A DNA stretch of 64,000 bases from Ptychodera flava. Its lineage: Eukaryota; Hemichordata; Enteropneusta; Ptychoderidae. A program made the position numbers and the translations under genes. The stretch's first letter is position 1, and each line of letters starts with the position of its first letter. The stretch spans positions 24,585,174 through 24,649,173 of the forward strand of contig NC_091933.1 of assembly GCF_041260155.1 (NCBI RefSeq). The letters are read 5' to 3'. Below the pieces are notes generated by a model. It saw only the letters and a list, made by a program, of their open reading frames with translations, was not told the origin of the DNA and searched no databases. Below, piece by piece: positions 13,990 through 26,700 of the stretch.

Positions 13990-14767
13990 GTCTTGCTCCC
14001 TCTTGTTTTTTTTTCTTTCTTTGAAAGAGAATGGTCGCAACATTCAAGAGCACACTCTGATCAAATGTTAGAACTTTCATTTTTCATTTTCCAAGTACAT
14101 ATTACCTTAATCATCTCTTTAATATCACCAATACTGACCATCTCAATTCTGATGGCAGTGATTTTTGTCGTCATCGTGGCGAGAACAAGAAGTGAAAAAA
14201 ATGCTTGTGAGCACTTTTTCTTCATCAATAAGACTGGCATTCAGCAGACCTCAACATTACATTACTGTGGTTCTCAAATAGTAGGACATCTTAGATGGAA
14301 GGACATGTACAGCTGAACATACTGATAGTTTGGTAACAACAGCCTCGGAAAATTTGTGTTCCTAGCAACTGGATTATATCCTGTATTTCAAACTTGATCT
14401 ATCCTCTATTTCAACTTTGTTGACACTACACCTCTTATCATCAGTTGTAAAATTCATTACGTGTAACAAAAACAACAGTAAAAGACATGTTTACACTGCA
14501 AGGTGACTCGTTTCTCTACATCAAAGCAAAACCAAAACATTTTGCCACATTTTGTACTTTGCTTGGGGTTGTACATGTAGATCCTTTACACTGTGAAATA
14601 TAAAAACGCTCCCACCGGACATATCGTATTGCCATTGGCAATGTTACTGTTAGTGTTTCATTTTTGACTATCAAGATCTCTCTCTCAATAGTTCAACGAG
14701 GTAACTTATTAAAAGAGTTTTTTCTGAAGTATTTTCGTTTGGAGGGTGCAAGCTGTGTATGTGAAAG
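13990..14767. other. Non-coding stretch
   Basis: Nothing supported. The 107-codon plus-strand frame starting at 13993 has a hydrophobic stretch but no recognisable family, no splice context and a start inside AT-rich sequence. Confidence 0.45.
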
Positions 14768-15109
14768 TCAAAGAAGAAAAAAATTTCTAATTTGGACGAA
14801 TAAAAGATATGGTTGCAAGGCAGCTGATAAAAGAGGCTCTAATGAGATGAGTGAAATGTGCCTGAGAGCACTGCAAACGTTGAGTGGTAAGTTCTGACAG
14901 TGTCGCCCACATAAGTATATTCTTGAGACTTCTCCCAAGAGTACCATGCAGTGATTGTACACAGGCACTGTCATCTCATCAATATCACTGCACTCTTTTT
15001 CGATGTCATGGAGTTTCTTTTCCCAGAGTTTGAGCGTACAAAGAGCATTGTTGTGGGTGATATGTTTGAACACTGGGTTTGCTTTCAGTAACACTTCTTT
15101 GTTCAGGGA
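14768..15109 (-). CDS. Putative terminal coding exon, unknown protein
   Basis: An open frame of 113 codons that starts right after an acceptor-like site (…AAATACAG, exon from 15109) in phase 0 and runs to a TGA stop at 14768. The peptide starts SLNKEVLLKANPVFKH and looks like a helical domain: LCTLKLWEKKLHDIEKEC, then VYNHCMVLLGEVSRIYL, then a leucine-rich LRHISLISLEPLLSAALQPY. No family is recognised with confidence. The helix spacing loosely recalls the C-terminal helices of the meiotic protein MEI4, from memory and untested. It cannot follow the exon at 20761-20859, because the phase would create a stop, so it belongs to a different gene or is a chance ORF. Confidence 0.4.
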   Translation of the reverse strand, partial: SLNKEVLLKANPVFKHITHNNALCTLKLWEKKLHDIEKECSDIDEMTVPVYNHCMVLLGEVSRIYLCGRHCQNLPLNVCSALRHISLISLEPLLSAALQPYLLFVQIRNFFLL

Positions 15110-15256
15110 CTGTATTTACTGGAGCAATGACAGTAGTTTGAGTCCAACCAAGGTAATCTTAACTGCACATTATTGCAGGATGAAACTCCACTATCATCAA
15201 GTGAATTTGTTTTGAAGCTTGGAGGAGCAGGAGTTCTAGTTGTAGTTTACAGTTAA

Positions 15257-15590
15257 GGTAGAATTCACATCCCGGACAAATATTCAGACTCTAAAACTTT
15301 TACAAATCGTTCCTGATCTACCAGTTGTTGGGGCTCATTTTAAAGCTCTCAGAGTAAGGAAAATTTTCACCGTTTTAGTGTTTCCTTAGAGTTAACAAAG
15401 GGATGGGTGTCATTTTGAATTTCCAATATTGGTAAATGTTGAGTAATTTGTCCAAGTGGTTTCAAATTTTGCACAGTGATCCCTGATTTTTATTCTTGGT
15501 TGGTATGAGAACAGTTGAAAGTTTCATTGAGGAAAGTTTGAGATATGCTTAAGTCTTTCACTTTCCAGGCACATTCTACCGGTACCAATA
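15257..15590 (+). mobile_element. TTAA-flanked MITE, family A copy 2
   Basis: Left end TTAA then GGTAGAATTCAC; right end reads, reverse-complemented, GGTAGAATGTGCC. The internal words TTCAGACTCTAAAAC, GGGGCTCATTTTAAAGCTCT and CCTGATTTTTATTCTT define the family consensus used for the other copies. Confidence 0.8.
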
Positions 15591-17334
15591 ATAATCCCAG
15601 CAATATTTCAATTATGATAAATTTTCACGTCTTTTCTGTACTTAGTTTTTGACAACAAAGTTAAGGAAATGCTAGATTCTAACAGTCACTCATGCCTTCT
15701 TTGCCTAAAACACTGACATTGCCAGTCTGACAAATGCCATGTAAAATGTTTTTCTCTACAACGAAAACCGAAGACTTGAAGGTGAATGCTGAAGGCCCAG
15801 CAAAACATTCAAGCTACACTGACTTTCCACAATGGCACAAGAAGATGTCAACATTCTGATGAAATGTGGGCATAATGGTGTATGTGATAAACAAGCCTTC
15901 ATAAAAAGACAGTAGCAAAGGAGCGTTAAAACTAAAACTTGCTGTTTCTATTTCATAAAGGTTGCAGTTGCAGTGAAATAAGGAGTCTGTCTGAATACAG
16001 GGACTTCTTTATAAATTTAATTCAGCATGAAAGAGATAACATAAGCCACAAACAGACAACTACGTATGCATCATTGACTGCCTCTGAAAAATGATGCTGC
16101 CACTTGAAAATAACTCACTCATGTTTTGACTCTGTCAGAGACAGCTGGGAGTCTTGAAAGACAGTGATAAAAACCTGGAACAATAAATCACATCATTTTT
16201 GTTGCACTATTGGTATCACTTTGTGGCCAAGTTGATTCTCTGGAGGCTACGGCTCAGAATCTGCTGCAGGACTGTAGCTGACAATTACTGGAAGATCACA
16301 GACTTACTGTTGAACTTCACCACCTCAGGGCAAACATCATATGCCACAGGGAAATGACCACCTGACAAAAGTCAGGGTGAAAAACCTTGTATTCTCAGTG
16401 AAGGGTTTGTAATCATGGGCTTCATGTTCACAAACTGTTCTATGCAAGTGCTCTTCACTGCATTTGATAGACAGGGGAGTGGTAGACAGATCCATTCACT
16501 GATACAAAAACCATATATTTTAACAGTACGCGGAAAAGTTAGCTGTACCTAATGCGGGATTACAGATGCCTTTGTATTACTGACAAGCATTCACAGCCAA
16601 AAACCACCATAAGGATCACATACTGTGCAGGTATCTTGGTATATGTAGATTGTGACATTTTCACTGCTAGAAACAACAGACGCCTACTTGAATTTGAAGG
16701 TATAGATCTACCCGGTATAAACTCACAGAGTGCCAATGTTAGTCCCAAGGTGCAACTACAGACTCTTCACTGATATGACCAAAATGGGATTTTAGTACTG
16801 ATACTATGGTAGACAGATATGCTGGCTGTGACTTCCAGAAGCACTATAGGGTTAAATAACTTTGTACAGGAGTGCAGCCACACCACTCATGTAGTGATTA
16901 TGGCAGATGCTACAATGATGACTGACACCAAATTATTAATATGAATACCATTTCACTTACAGTTCTCCTACTTTACGGCAAACCATTATTATATTACCAT
17001 GCCCTGCCCGTCGCATTTTGATTGGGCGAGTTGAACCACGTGACTGACCACAAATACACAATAATGGTTTGTTTACATGCACGTGAATATGAATAATAAG
17101 ATTAAAAACTAAAAGTATCGTAACTTTACAGCTCAAACGTAAATCACAATCAATCACAAAATAAAATGGACACTTGTAGGTCAAGTTGAGATACTTTTTT
17201 CTGAAAACATCTCCGGATTTGCCAATTTTTTACGGCGCGCGTGACAGTGCGTCGCGTATTGCTCAGTTTCTGGGGCCCAGTTGTCGTTCGCTCCTGAAAT
17301 TTTCGGAAATTTTGACGGTTTTCTTGGGTTCGCT
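15591..17334. other. Non-coding stretch
   Basis: No gene supported. ORFs near 16552-16773 overlap on both strands and have no domain or splice support. Confidence 0.5.
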
Positions 17335-17516
17335 GATAATATAATGGAAATAACAGACTCCGCTCTGACCATTAACGTTTATTTGTGGGCGCGGGCTCGA
17401 GGAAAGCCAAATTACGGGCTCGGCAAGCCTCGCCCGTTAATTTTTGGCTTTCCTCTCGCCCTTGCCCACAAATAAACGTTAATGGTCAGCGCGTCGCCCG
17501 TTATTTCTATATTATC
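17335..17516. repeat. Foldback element, GC-rich hairpin
   Basis: An inverted repeat of ~85-base arms. The left arm holds CTGACCATTAACGTTTATTT, GTGGGCGCGGGCTCGAGGAA and ACGGGC; the right arm mirrors these as GCCCGTTAATTTTTGGC and AAATAAACGTTAATGGTCAG. The outer ends are GATAAT and ATTATC. Three overlapping short ORFs here are products of the palindrome. Confidence 0.85.
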
Positions 17517-20500
17517 TTTTTGCAATTTAGCGATGAGTTGTGTTGTAAATACAAATTTCAAATTTGCAACAATTTTCACAAAAGGGAAGTTCACGGCTAA
17601 TTTCACTTACTGACTTACAGCCAGTCAGTGTTGTTTTCAATGTTAAAAGAAGACAGCACAGTCTACCCTTATATCTTCAACTGTTAACAACACTGACATT
17701 AAAACCAGCACACTGAGCAGAAACAACATGTAATTTTCTCCTCTTCTATACTAAAACAGTGGATGTCAGGACAGAAACAAAACATTGATCCTGTTTGTCA
17801 GTTTCAAATGCCTGTTCAATAGTCCGATACCTATCAGAAAGCCAAGACATTAATATCAATGGATTTTATTGGTCCAGAACAACAAACACACACATCCAAA
17901 ATAGCCCTTCTTGTCAGCTTCACTTTTCAAGTATGGGTATAGTGTAGACTTTATAATTGCCTGAATCATCACAATAACAAAATTAAATTAAAGTAACAAG
18001 TCATTGTGATACAATAGAGAAGTAACCGTAGTTGGTTTTTGCCTGAAGCTGAATACAAAAATGATTTTAAATGTATGGTTACAGCAGCTCTCTGCATTTT
18101 ATTGTCAGATATTGCATGCATTTGTCTAAGTGTCAATGCTCAACGGTGATATAGCATAATTTAATTTGTCTTGCAATGATTACATAGAAGAGAAAGGACG
18201 CAATTTGCAAGCCAATGGTTTCTCTCTAATACGTACAGTTGGCGTTTCATCAATCAACTTGGTGTTGTAATTCAAGAACCATCATTAGCTGTGACAGTGA
18301 ACCAACTAGACATTAATTTGCCATCAACAGTTACAGGTTTCCATTTTGCTGACAAGACTTGTAATCTGATTGTTTTGGTAGAACATAGGAACATCTGTCT
18401 TTTCAGAAGTCAATTCTCAGGTTTGACAATGTGTTTTAAGCAGTGGGGTGGGAACTGTGCATGTACTGGGAAATTAAGATCACTGAAAAGTTTTATAGTA
18501 TATCAAAGGCCTCAGTGCAATTCTGAAATTAACTCATTTTATATCTGATACATGAATAACATACCTAAGCTTCTTTACTCATTTCATACTGACCTAAATT
18601 TTTCTTTTTCTACATTTTTGCTCTTGACACGAATTATTCAATCAAAATGAAGATCAAATGAGCAAGAAAAGTCAAAATGAATGAATGACAAAAAATGTCA
18701 TGAGCAATCAGACGATAGCTTTGGTAGTACAACATATTCTTTATACTTTCACATGTTGGCAATCTAAGGTAGGGAACATCACAAAAATTCCATTACACCT
18801 CTTTGTTATTAGGGAATGGTTAAACCTTACTGTTTTCACTAGTATGCTTAAACCCTGTAGAACTACCCTATGTAGAAATGTGGTGAACAGTTTGAGCACC
18901 ACAGATACTCTAACAATTCAACCAGCAAACTCTCACAATGCTGAGACCGCCTGTTGGACAGAAAACATCCAGACGTGATGTTTCTACATACTTGAATGCA
19001 CAGTAAAAGTTGATTTGAAATAAACATTATTCAGAACTTGGCCACAGTATATTGGTGTACACAGATATATACACCAGTATCATCCATCATACAAGGCATA
19101 AACATCAACAGAATGGACATCCAGGCAAGGTCAGACTCAAGTCTAAAGTTTTTTTGAGTTAACAGTAGGGATAGAGATGTTACCCTTGTGTAAAGGAGTT
19201 TTTTTATACACCTAAGGTATATCATTACTGTACAGATCCATGCACTGCCATAGATAAGTAGAGTAATAGAGTATACAGTGCAGGATCTTAGGCACATGAA
19301 TATTCTCCATAGAGCCAAGTTATCATCATCATACGTGCATACTACAACAACACTAATAAATATACTTGGCATAAATGAATACTCCTTTATGATGCCGTGC
19401 TTCAAAACATCAAACCATAGTTAAGGTAAGGGAAAAAGAATTTTTTAGAAAACAGGATTGTTGCATTATTAGCAGGGCTGAATAAATGATTTTATGGTAA
19501 TCAAAGGGTGGTTGGAGACCTGGGATGTGTAGTAAAATAGCACCACAATGCTTTTACCAAATAATATGTAACAGCATAACACAAAAACCAGAATTGCATC
19601 TGAAATAAAGAAACTGTATTCTTCAATAAAGATTTTCATCATCATCATCTTCATCCATGGTAGCCTGCAGCATTTTCCATGGATCTATTAATATCTTATT
19701 ACACATGGATCTATAAATATCTTGTTACACGCCCAGCTTGGAGAGGGACATCTGTTTGTGTATTACGAGAAACACAATTGCTTCAGGATCTGTTAAAGGC
19801 CTTCCCATTGCTGGCACAGCAATTGCAAACCCTTTAAAAAATATCACAAACTGATTGCAAAAAACACTTTCCTAGCATATATGTAGTTCTTGTTGCAGTT
19901 CTGTAGAGTCCCCTACAACCATCCTAATGCATGTCAAAAAACATTTGCTGATTTTATAAATAGGAAGGGCAATATCATGTGAATCTTATTTGTGAAAATT
20001 ACACCCAGAATTGACCTATGATGACAACAAGCCCTGTTACATACCAGTCCATGAGGTCATCATATTTACCAGTATGTGAATACAGGAGTTTCTCTATTTG
20101 CCAAAAACTAGACATCAGCAGTAAATTTTCTTACCCCAATGACACTCACTTTATTGCAGGGTTTGTGGGTGATGTGCACTTCACTTGATGTGACAATGAA
20201 TAACCTTGCACTTCACAGTCAAGACAAACAAAATAACTACAGTACCCCAAACAGGATTCTGGCAATGTCTTTCACTTAAACTGACTAACAGAACGTACTG
20301 ACTAGAAGAGTCATGAACACCTGTGAAAATAAACATCAGCCTACTGCATACAACAGTACTGTATCTAGGAGGAATTCTGGCAATTCACAGGCAAATCACC
20401 TTACAGGTCTCACCTACAAGATGAATTCTGTATCCCAGGGGAATTTTTTGCAATGAACACCTACACTGACTGACAGACTCTAATGACAAGGTGGGCCACA

Positions 20501-20760
20501 GGATCCCCAGGGCATTCTGGCGATTCAAGTGACCTAAACCTGGGCTAAACATATGAAACATGTCTTCCAGCAATAGCAGATAATTGCACACTCTAACTGA
20601 AATCCCATTATCTCATCATTGTACGAAGCACACTGCATGTACAATGCAATACCCACACACTCTTATGTCCTACATATTTGGGAAATCATAGTGTCATTTG
20701 CATTCAAACAAAATACATCCAGCCAAATATGAATTAAGAAGACCATCATTGATTTCTTAC
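17517..20760. other. Non-coding stretch; expected last exon not found
   Basis: The ZZ/EF-hand gene on the minus strand should continue below 20761, because exon 10 ends mid-codon at a donor. I searched here by eye for a compatible EF-hand exon and found none. A near-identical ~26-bp direct repeat with ATGGATCTATAAATATCTT lies at about 19678-19731. Other ORFs have no support. Confidence 0.5.
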
Positions 20761-23700
20761 CTTGAATCTATGTCTACTTTGGCCATTTTGAAGATATTGA
20801 CAACCATTTCATCAATTGCGTCTTGGGACATAGCTTCCATCACAGGCCACATGCCTTCCCTGCAAAGAGTAGAAGCAGTGAACAAATAAATTTCTCATGG
20901 TATAGTGTACTTCCCCTGTACTTTTTACAGAATCAGAGTTTGGACAGCGCAAGCAGATATCAGAGGATAGAAACAAACACTAAATATTGCTTGCAGCAAA
21001 TGTATTGATATATGAATGAAACAAAGGCACTATCGCTAATTAAGCACTGACAATACCTTCCTCCGTTTCTAAGACCCCCTTTTCAGAACCAAAGATGACG
21101 AAAAAGATATGGGGGGTCTAATAAACGGATGTCACCGCGAAATCGAACGTCGAAGTTAATTTATGCTAATTTATGCGATGTTATGCAAATTTTTATGCCA
21201 ATGATTTTTTGATTCACGCTACAGACAACTCATACTTTGTGATATCGACTCATGGCCATGCTGTGTAGATACTGGCAGTCAAATCCGTACAAGTATAAAT
21301 TAATGGAGATCCACAAGTCTTGAAATATAACGTATTTGCCATACCTTCTTTTACTAAACAATACGATAGCAATAAATCTTTGTATTTCGTGAATAGATAA
21401 TCACCACGAAACTTTGTACAACAAGTCATCGTTGATGACACAGTCCCCACTTGTTAATGGGTGCTTTGATTACAGGTCCTCAGAGAGGATAGAGTCCTCT
21501 TCATTAGGTCTGTGATAAAAATACTTTTGAATAAATTCGCTTGATACATGTCTGAGTTGTAGTTCAGGACATGAAAAAATCGTAATAAAATGGCCACATG
21601 GTGGCCATAATGGATCGAATCACAAAACAAATCAATGTGCATATGTATGACATACGGGAGGTCAATGTCCTTGTACCAACTTTGATTAAATTTGGTTGAA
21701 ATATGCCTGAGTTATGGCTTTGTACATGAAAAAATCATAACAAATGGCCGCACAGCGGGCCATATTGGATCGTATCACAAAACAAATTTACATGCATATG
21801 TATGATATTGGTCAATCTCCTTGTACCAACTTTGAATAAATTTGCTTGATACATGTCTGAGTTATGGTTCTGGACATGAAAAAACGTAATAAAATGGCCA
21901 CACGGCGGCCATATTGGATCGTATCACAAAACAAGTCAATGTGCATGTGTATGACATAGGTTGATGTCCTTGTACCAACTTTGAATAAAATTGGTTGAGA
22001 TATGCCTGAGTTATGGCTCTGTACATGAAAAAATCGTAACAAAATGGCCGCACGGTGGCCATATTGGATCGTATCACAAAAAAAATTGATGTGCATAGCT
22101 ATGACATTGGTCAATGTCCTTGTACCAACTTTGAATAAAATCTGTAGAAACATGCCTGAGTTATGGCTCTGTACATGAAAAATCGTAATAAAATGGCCGC
22201 CTGGCGGCCATATTGGATCGTATCACAAAACAAATTAATGTGCATATGTATGACATAGGTCAATGTCCTTGTACCAAGTTTGAATATAATCGGTTGAGAT
22301 ATGCCTGAGTTATGGCTCTGTACATGAAAAAATTGTAACAAAATGGCCGCACGGCGGCCATATTGGATCGTATCACAAAAAAAGAATTGACGTGCATATC
22401 TATGACATTGCTCAATGTCCTTGTACCAACTTTGAATAAAATCAATTGAAACATGCCTGAATTATGGCTCTGTACATGAAAAAATCGTAATAAAATGGCC
22501 GCCTGGCAGCCATATTGGATCGTATCACAAAACAAATCGACGTGCATCTGTATGACATATGAAGTAATCCTTGTACCAAGTTTGAATGAAATCGCTTAGG
22601 GCATCTCTGAGATATCTGCGTGAACGGACGGACGCACGCACGGACGGACGCACGCACGCACGCACACACGCACGGACACGACCAAACCTATAAGTCCCCC
22701 CGGACGGTGTCCGTGGGGACTAACAAGTACGTTCCTCAGCAGCAGCTAGCTCCCCATAGCATGGCCACAAAGGTCAGACAATGAGTGAAGGGAAAGTCCC
22801 TGAAGTTCCGCTGGCTGTGATTGGTCAATTTACGCAATAGGTCAAAGGTGTCAGTGCATGAGGTCAAGGTAAAATTCTGTTCAGTGGGATGGTGTCCGTC
22901 CGATGTTTTCTATGTACGATTTTCATTTACTGTACTCCTTAAAATAAACGATCAATTACACGTCGTGTGTTTTATTATTTTGCTCCTAGTTTCAAAAAGT
23001 CTATAACCGTATCTCGAAACGAAATGTGATCTTACGAACAGGCAGGCTCGAACAGGTAAAGTGTTGAGGCATCGGCTGGCCGAGACGAAAGATTTCAGCG
23101 CCAATCTGCTTTATATTTGATGTGTTGAATTTTTGGCAATACACCCTGAAGTTTTTTTATTACTTGTATCGATGACCGAAATGTCTCCTGATGTGGAATT
23201 CAGTCATCTATGATCAACTGTTCGGAATATGGTACGATCATGCACGTTTTTGTTCTAACTGTAAGTGTATAGGGCCGTTTAAGCTTATGAAGTTGGGTAT
23301 TTACCCCTCGCAAGACTTCGAAAGCGTGCATAATCTTGAAAATCTGTTACACTATCGTTCTACTCATTGCTGGGACTAGTTCAGGAAAGGACACACACAA
23401 ATGCCGTTCAAACAATTAATACCTTCATTACATGAGAAAAACTACAAAATTGATGAAACATAAACGGAAGAAATTCAAAGAATTTTCAGTTCATGCGCGG
23501 AAGAAACTTTGGATATCGCGTTTCGTTTGTCAACACAATAATTGCCCTCTTCATCTAAGTCAAACCAGTCGAAGTCGATATCGTCTTTTTGAAAGATTTT
23601 ACAATGCCAATGATATTTCTTTCACTGGTTGCTTATACGGTAAAAAGTTGAACGTAAGAGAAAACTTGCAGCTCTTCACAATGATCACAAAAGAAAACTT

Positions 23701-26700
23701 ACGTGATAGAAATCTGTTGAAAAAATCTTCTTATACTTTAATGGTAAATTTGAACGTAAGAGAAAACGTGCAGCTATTCACAATGATCACACAAGATACC
23801 GTACCTGATAGAAAACTGTTGAAAAAATCTTTATAAGCACACCATTTAAAGAGCAACTTTTTATGTGCCGTAGTCTTTTGCCTCAGTAGTATGAAAACAA
23901 AAGTGTAAAAGTTGAGTGAAGCAAGTTCAAAGCTCGTGTCATTCACACGTCCCAAATTTTCTATTGATAACGGCAACAAAAGGATTTCCCGACATCGTCA
24001 CAAGATCCTATAAAAATGTGTCGATTTATCGTAGACTTTATTTTCCGAAAAGTCATAAGACAGTGCATGGTCGTCATGGGCAACAAAAAAGTAATTATTA
24101 AAAACATTCTCGCTGTCGGCATGCCTAACTACCGTCGCAATCAGCTAGAACTTGGTTTGCCGTATGAACTTCGCCGAGATGCAGACAACATACACGATCG
24201 AAATGCTGTAGCCGTTGTTCAAGATAGTTGCAAAGTTGAAAGTTTGAAGCGAAATGCAGCACTCATACCGGGCACGGTTACTTTCGAATATCATCGATCG
24301 TGACGTGTCAGTCAACAAAAATACTACTTGAAGGCAAAGAAGAAAGCATTCATCCATTCTCCAAGAGTTGGCATGGCAGAGAAATGTCACGTCGGTGTTT
24401 TGGCAAATAATGCGGCTGTACCTCTGCTAAAGCAATCAGTCCGAGGTACCGTGGCTGTTTTCACCGTACATATTCACTAAAACAGACCAAATCATGCCGC
24501 TGACCAAAAAAATGAAACGGCCCTTTTAAGGGCGACAACAGTCTCCAAAAAGAGAACTACTGATACCCAAACTTTTTTGTGTTTGTATGAGTGTAAATTG
24601 TGTTTGTTTGATCGTGATGAAATGAGCGAATCGTACTTGATCGACAAGTCCGAAACCCGACGATCCTAAATGTTCATTTCATGGTAGCCAAATTGCATCG
24701 AAATGTTCGATTCGTACATAATCAGATGTTGAAAAATCTGCTTATTTTGATGGTAGCAAAATGACAGTAACGAAAAGACGACCTTGTACTAGATCGAGAC
24801 GCTAAAAAATCCAACTCTTTTATATTGTTCATTTAGATAGTGAAATCCAAGTGTAGTTTTATCGCCAGGAAATGATAGAACTGTTCCCGATTGACATGTT
24901 CCAAACCCGTGTGTGAGGTTTGATACTTCACTTTTTTGACACTTGTTTGTGACTTTGATAAGCAACGTAGGTGTTGTGGATATTCTGGTGCCATTACATG
25001 ACAATGGCTCTATTGTTCCAGTCAAAATTCGGGTGTACCCCCCTGGGGGGTCTTATAAACGAACTAACAGCTAATTACGAATTGATAAAATAATCCTGAG
25101 GGTCTTATAAACGGGCGGGGTCTTAGAATCGGAGGAATACGGTAATTGCAATGCCAAGTTTGCAGCTAATGATGCGCAATTTTCAGCGACAATTGTAAAA
25201 GGTGTGGAAAGAATAAATACAATAAGAAATAATTCTTCTTAATTCTTTGTGTCTAACATGCTGTTGTCAAAGGAACTATTCAAAATATTTAGATTATAAA
25301 TTCAATACATTTTAAACTTCTCAGAGCCAGTAAATAGACGTATTTCAGCTATGCCTAAAATCTTCAATTATTTGTTTAATTGATGAGAAATGCCTTTGAA
25401 ATTTCTCCTGACAAAAAATTTTTTACATTTTCAAATTCTAATTTTGTCAGTGATGGCTGCTTTAAATGTGATAGCTTGACACAAAATGACAGAAAGCATA
25501 CAACCAATATATAAAACTAATAGAAATTCAAAAGATTGCTAAGTATTCGTCAAATTACACAACATCTATTTTGGGAGGTATGTGTTTGTACTTTCAATTA
25601 TGTTACCTGCCACCTGGATTTCCAGGGAATGGCATCTTTCCACCTGGAGCTGCTGCCCCAGTATCTGATGGAATAGGTGCACTGAAGAGTGAGGACACCG
25701 GTTTGCCTTGGCTGTCATCAAAATTTGACATCTGTAGGGGAAAAAAAGAAGAAAGTAACAATGTTATATCTTGCTGAGGGCGCTTATCCATTGCAAATCA
25801 AGAAGCATAATTATTGTTGCGGTATGAATTATCGAAACTGTTTTTTTTTTTATGTCTTGGACACTTAACAGAAAGATCGTCATCCATTCAAATGTAAAAA
25901 ATCCCCTCTTCTAATGTGAAAAAAATCCACTTTTCTTAGAAAAACATTTAGCATTCTTCAGTTTAGACTATAAAACAATCTGCCCTCATAGTTTTGCCAC
26001 TGGGTCTGCAAACATGTATCTTCATGCATTTATGTGGCTTGTTTTTGCCTGTTTGTAGTCAAGATATTTCTTTCTATGAACCATGGCAGCTTACCATTTC
26101 TTCTTCACATGCTTTCACAACATCTCGCACAAGTTCAATGGAAATGTAAAAGTACGCTTTGAACATCTTTCTGAGATTATCCCTGCTGATTCCACCTTCA
26201 CTGTCTAAATCATACCCAGCAAAGGCATCTGTCAGGGTGAAAAAAAGATACATAAATTTCTGTCAGATCTGCAGTGTGTCTGATATGCCAGATCTGCAGC
26301 ATGTCTGATCTGTCAGACCTGTAGTGTGTTTGATATGCCAGATCTGCAGCATGTCTGATCTGTCAGTCCTGCAGTGTGTAAGATCAGTCAGACCTGTAGC
26401 GTGTCTGATCTGTCAGACCTGCAGCCTGTCTGATGTGTCAGACCTGTAGCGTGTCTGATCTGTCAGACCTGCAGCCTGTCTAATGTGTCAGACCTGTAGC
26501 GTGTTTTATCTGTCAGATCTGCAGCGTGTCTGATATGCCAGATCTGCAGCATGTCTGATCTGTCAGACCTGCAGCGTGTCTGATCTTTCAGCGTGTCTGA
26601 TGTCAGACCTGTAGCGCATCTGATCTGTCAGTCCTGCAGTGTGTCAGATCTTTCAGTGTGTCTGATGTCAGAACTGTAGCGCATCTGATCTGTCAGTCCT

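Larger units (their letters stand above)
21056..25142 (+). mobile_element. ~4.1-kb TIR element carrying a HIRAN-like ORF
   Basis: It lies in intron 9 of the ZZ/EF-hand gene. The left end reads CCTTCCTCCGTTTCTAAGAC and the right end, reverse-complemented, CCGTATTCCTCCGATTCTAA; both are next to TA (21054-21055, 25143-25144). Subterminal direct repeats GGGGGGTCTAATAAACGG and GGGGGGTCTTATAAACG lie near both ends. Inside are a nested tandem-unit element (about 21437-22735), a 134-codon ORF with an internal duplication (23432-23836) and a broken HIRAN-like ORF (24016-24480). No known transposase is recognised, so mobility is inferred from the ends. Confidence 0.65.

Noticed and set aside
21812..22669. 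Several overlapping minus-strand ORFs of 66-113 codons
   Set aside because: They are readings of the ~150-bp tandem array, whose unit length is about a multiple of three; the peptide simply repeats.
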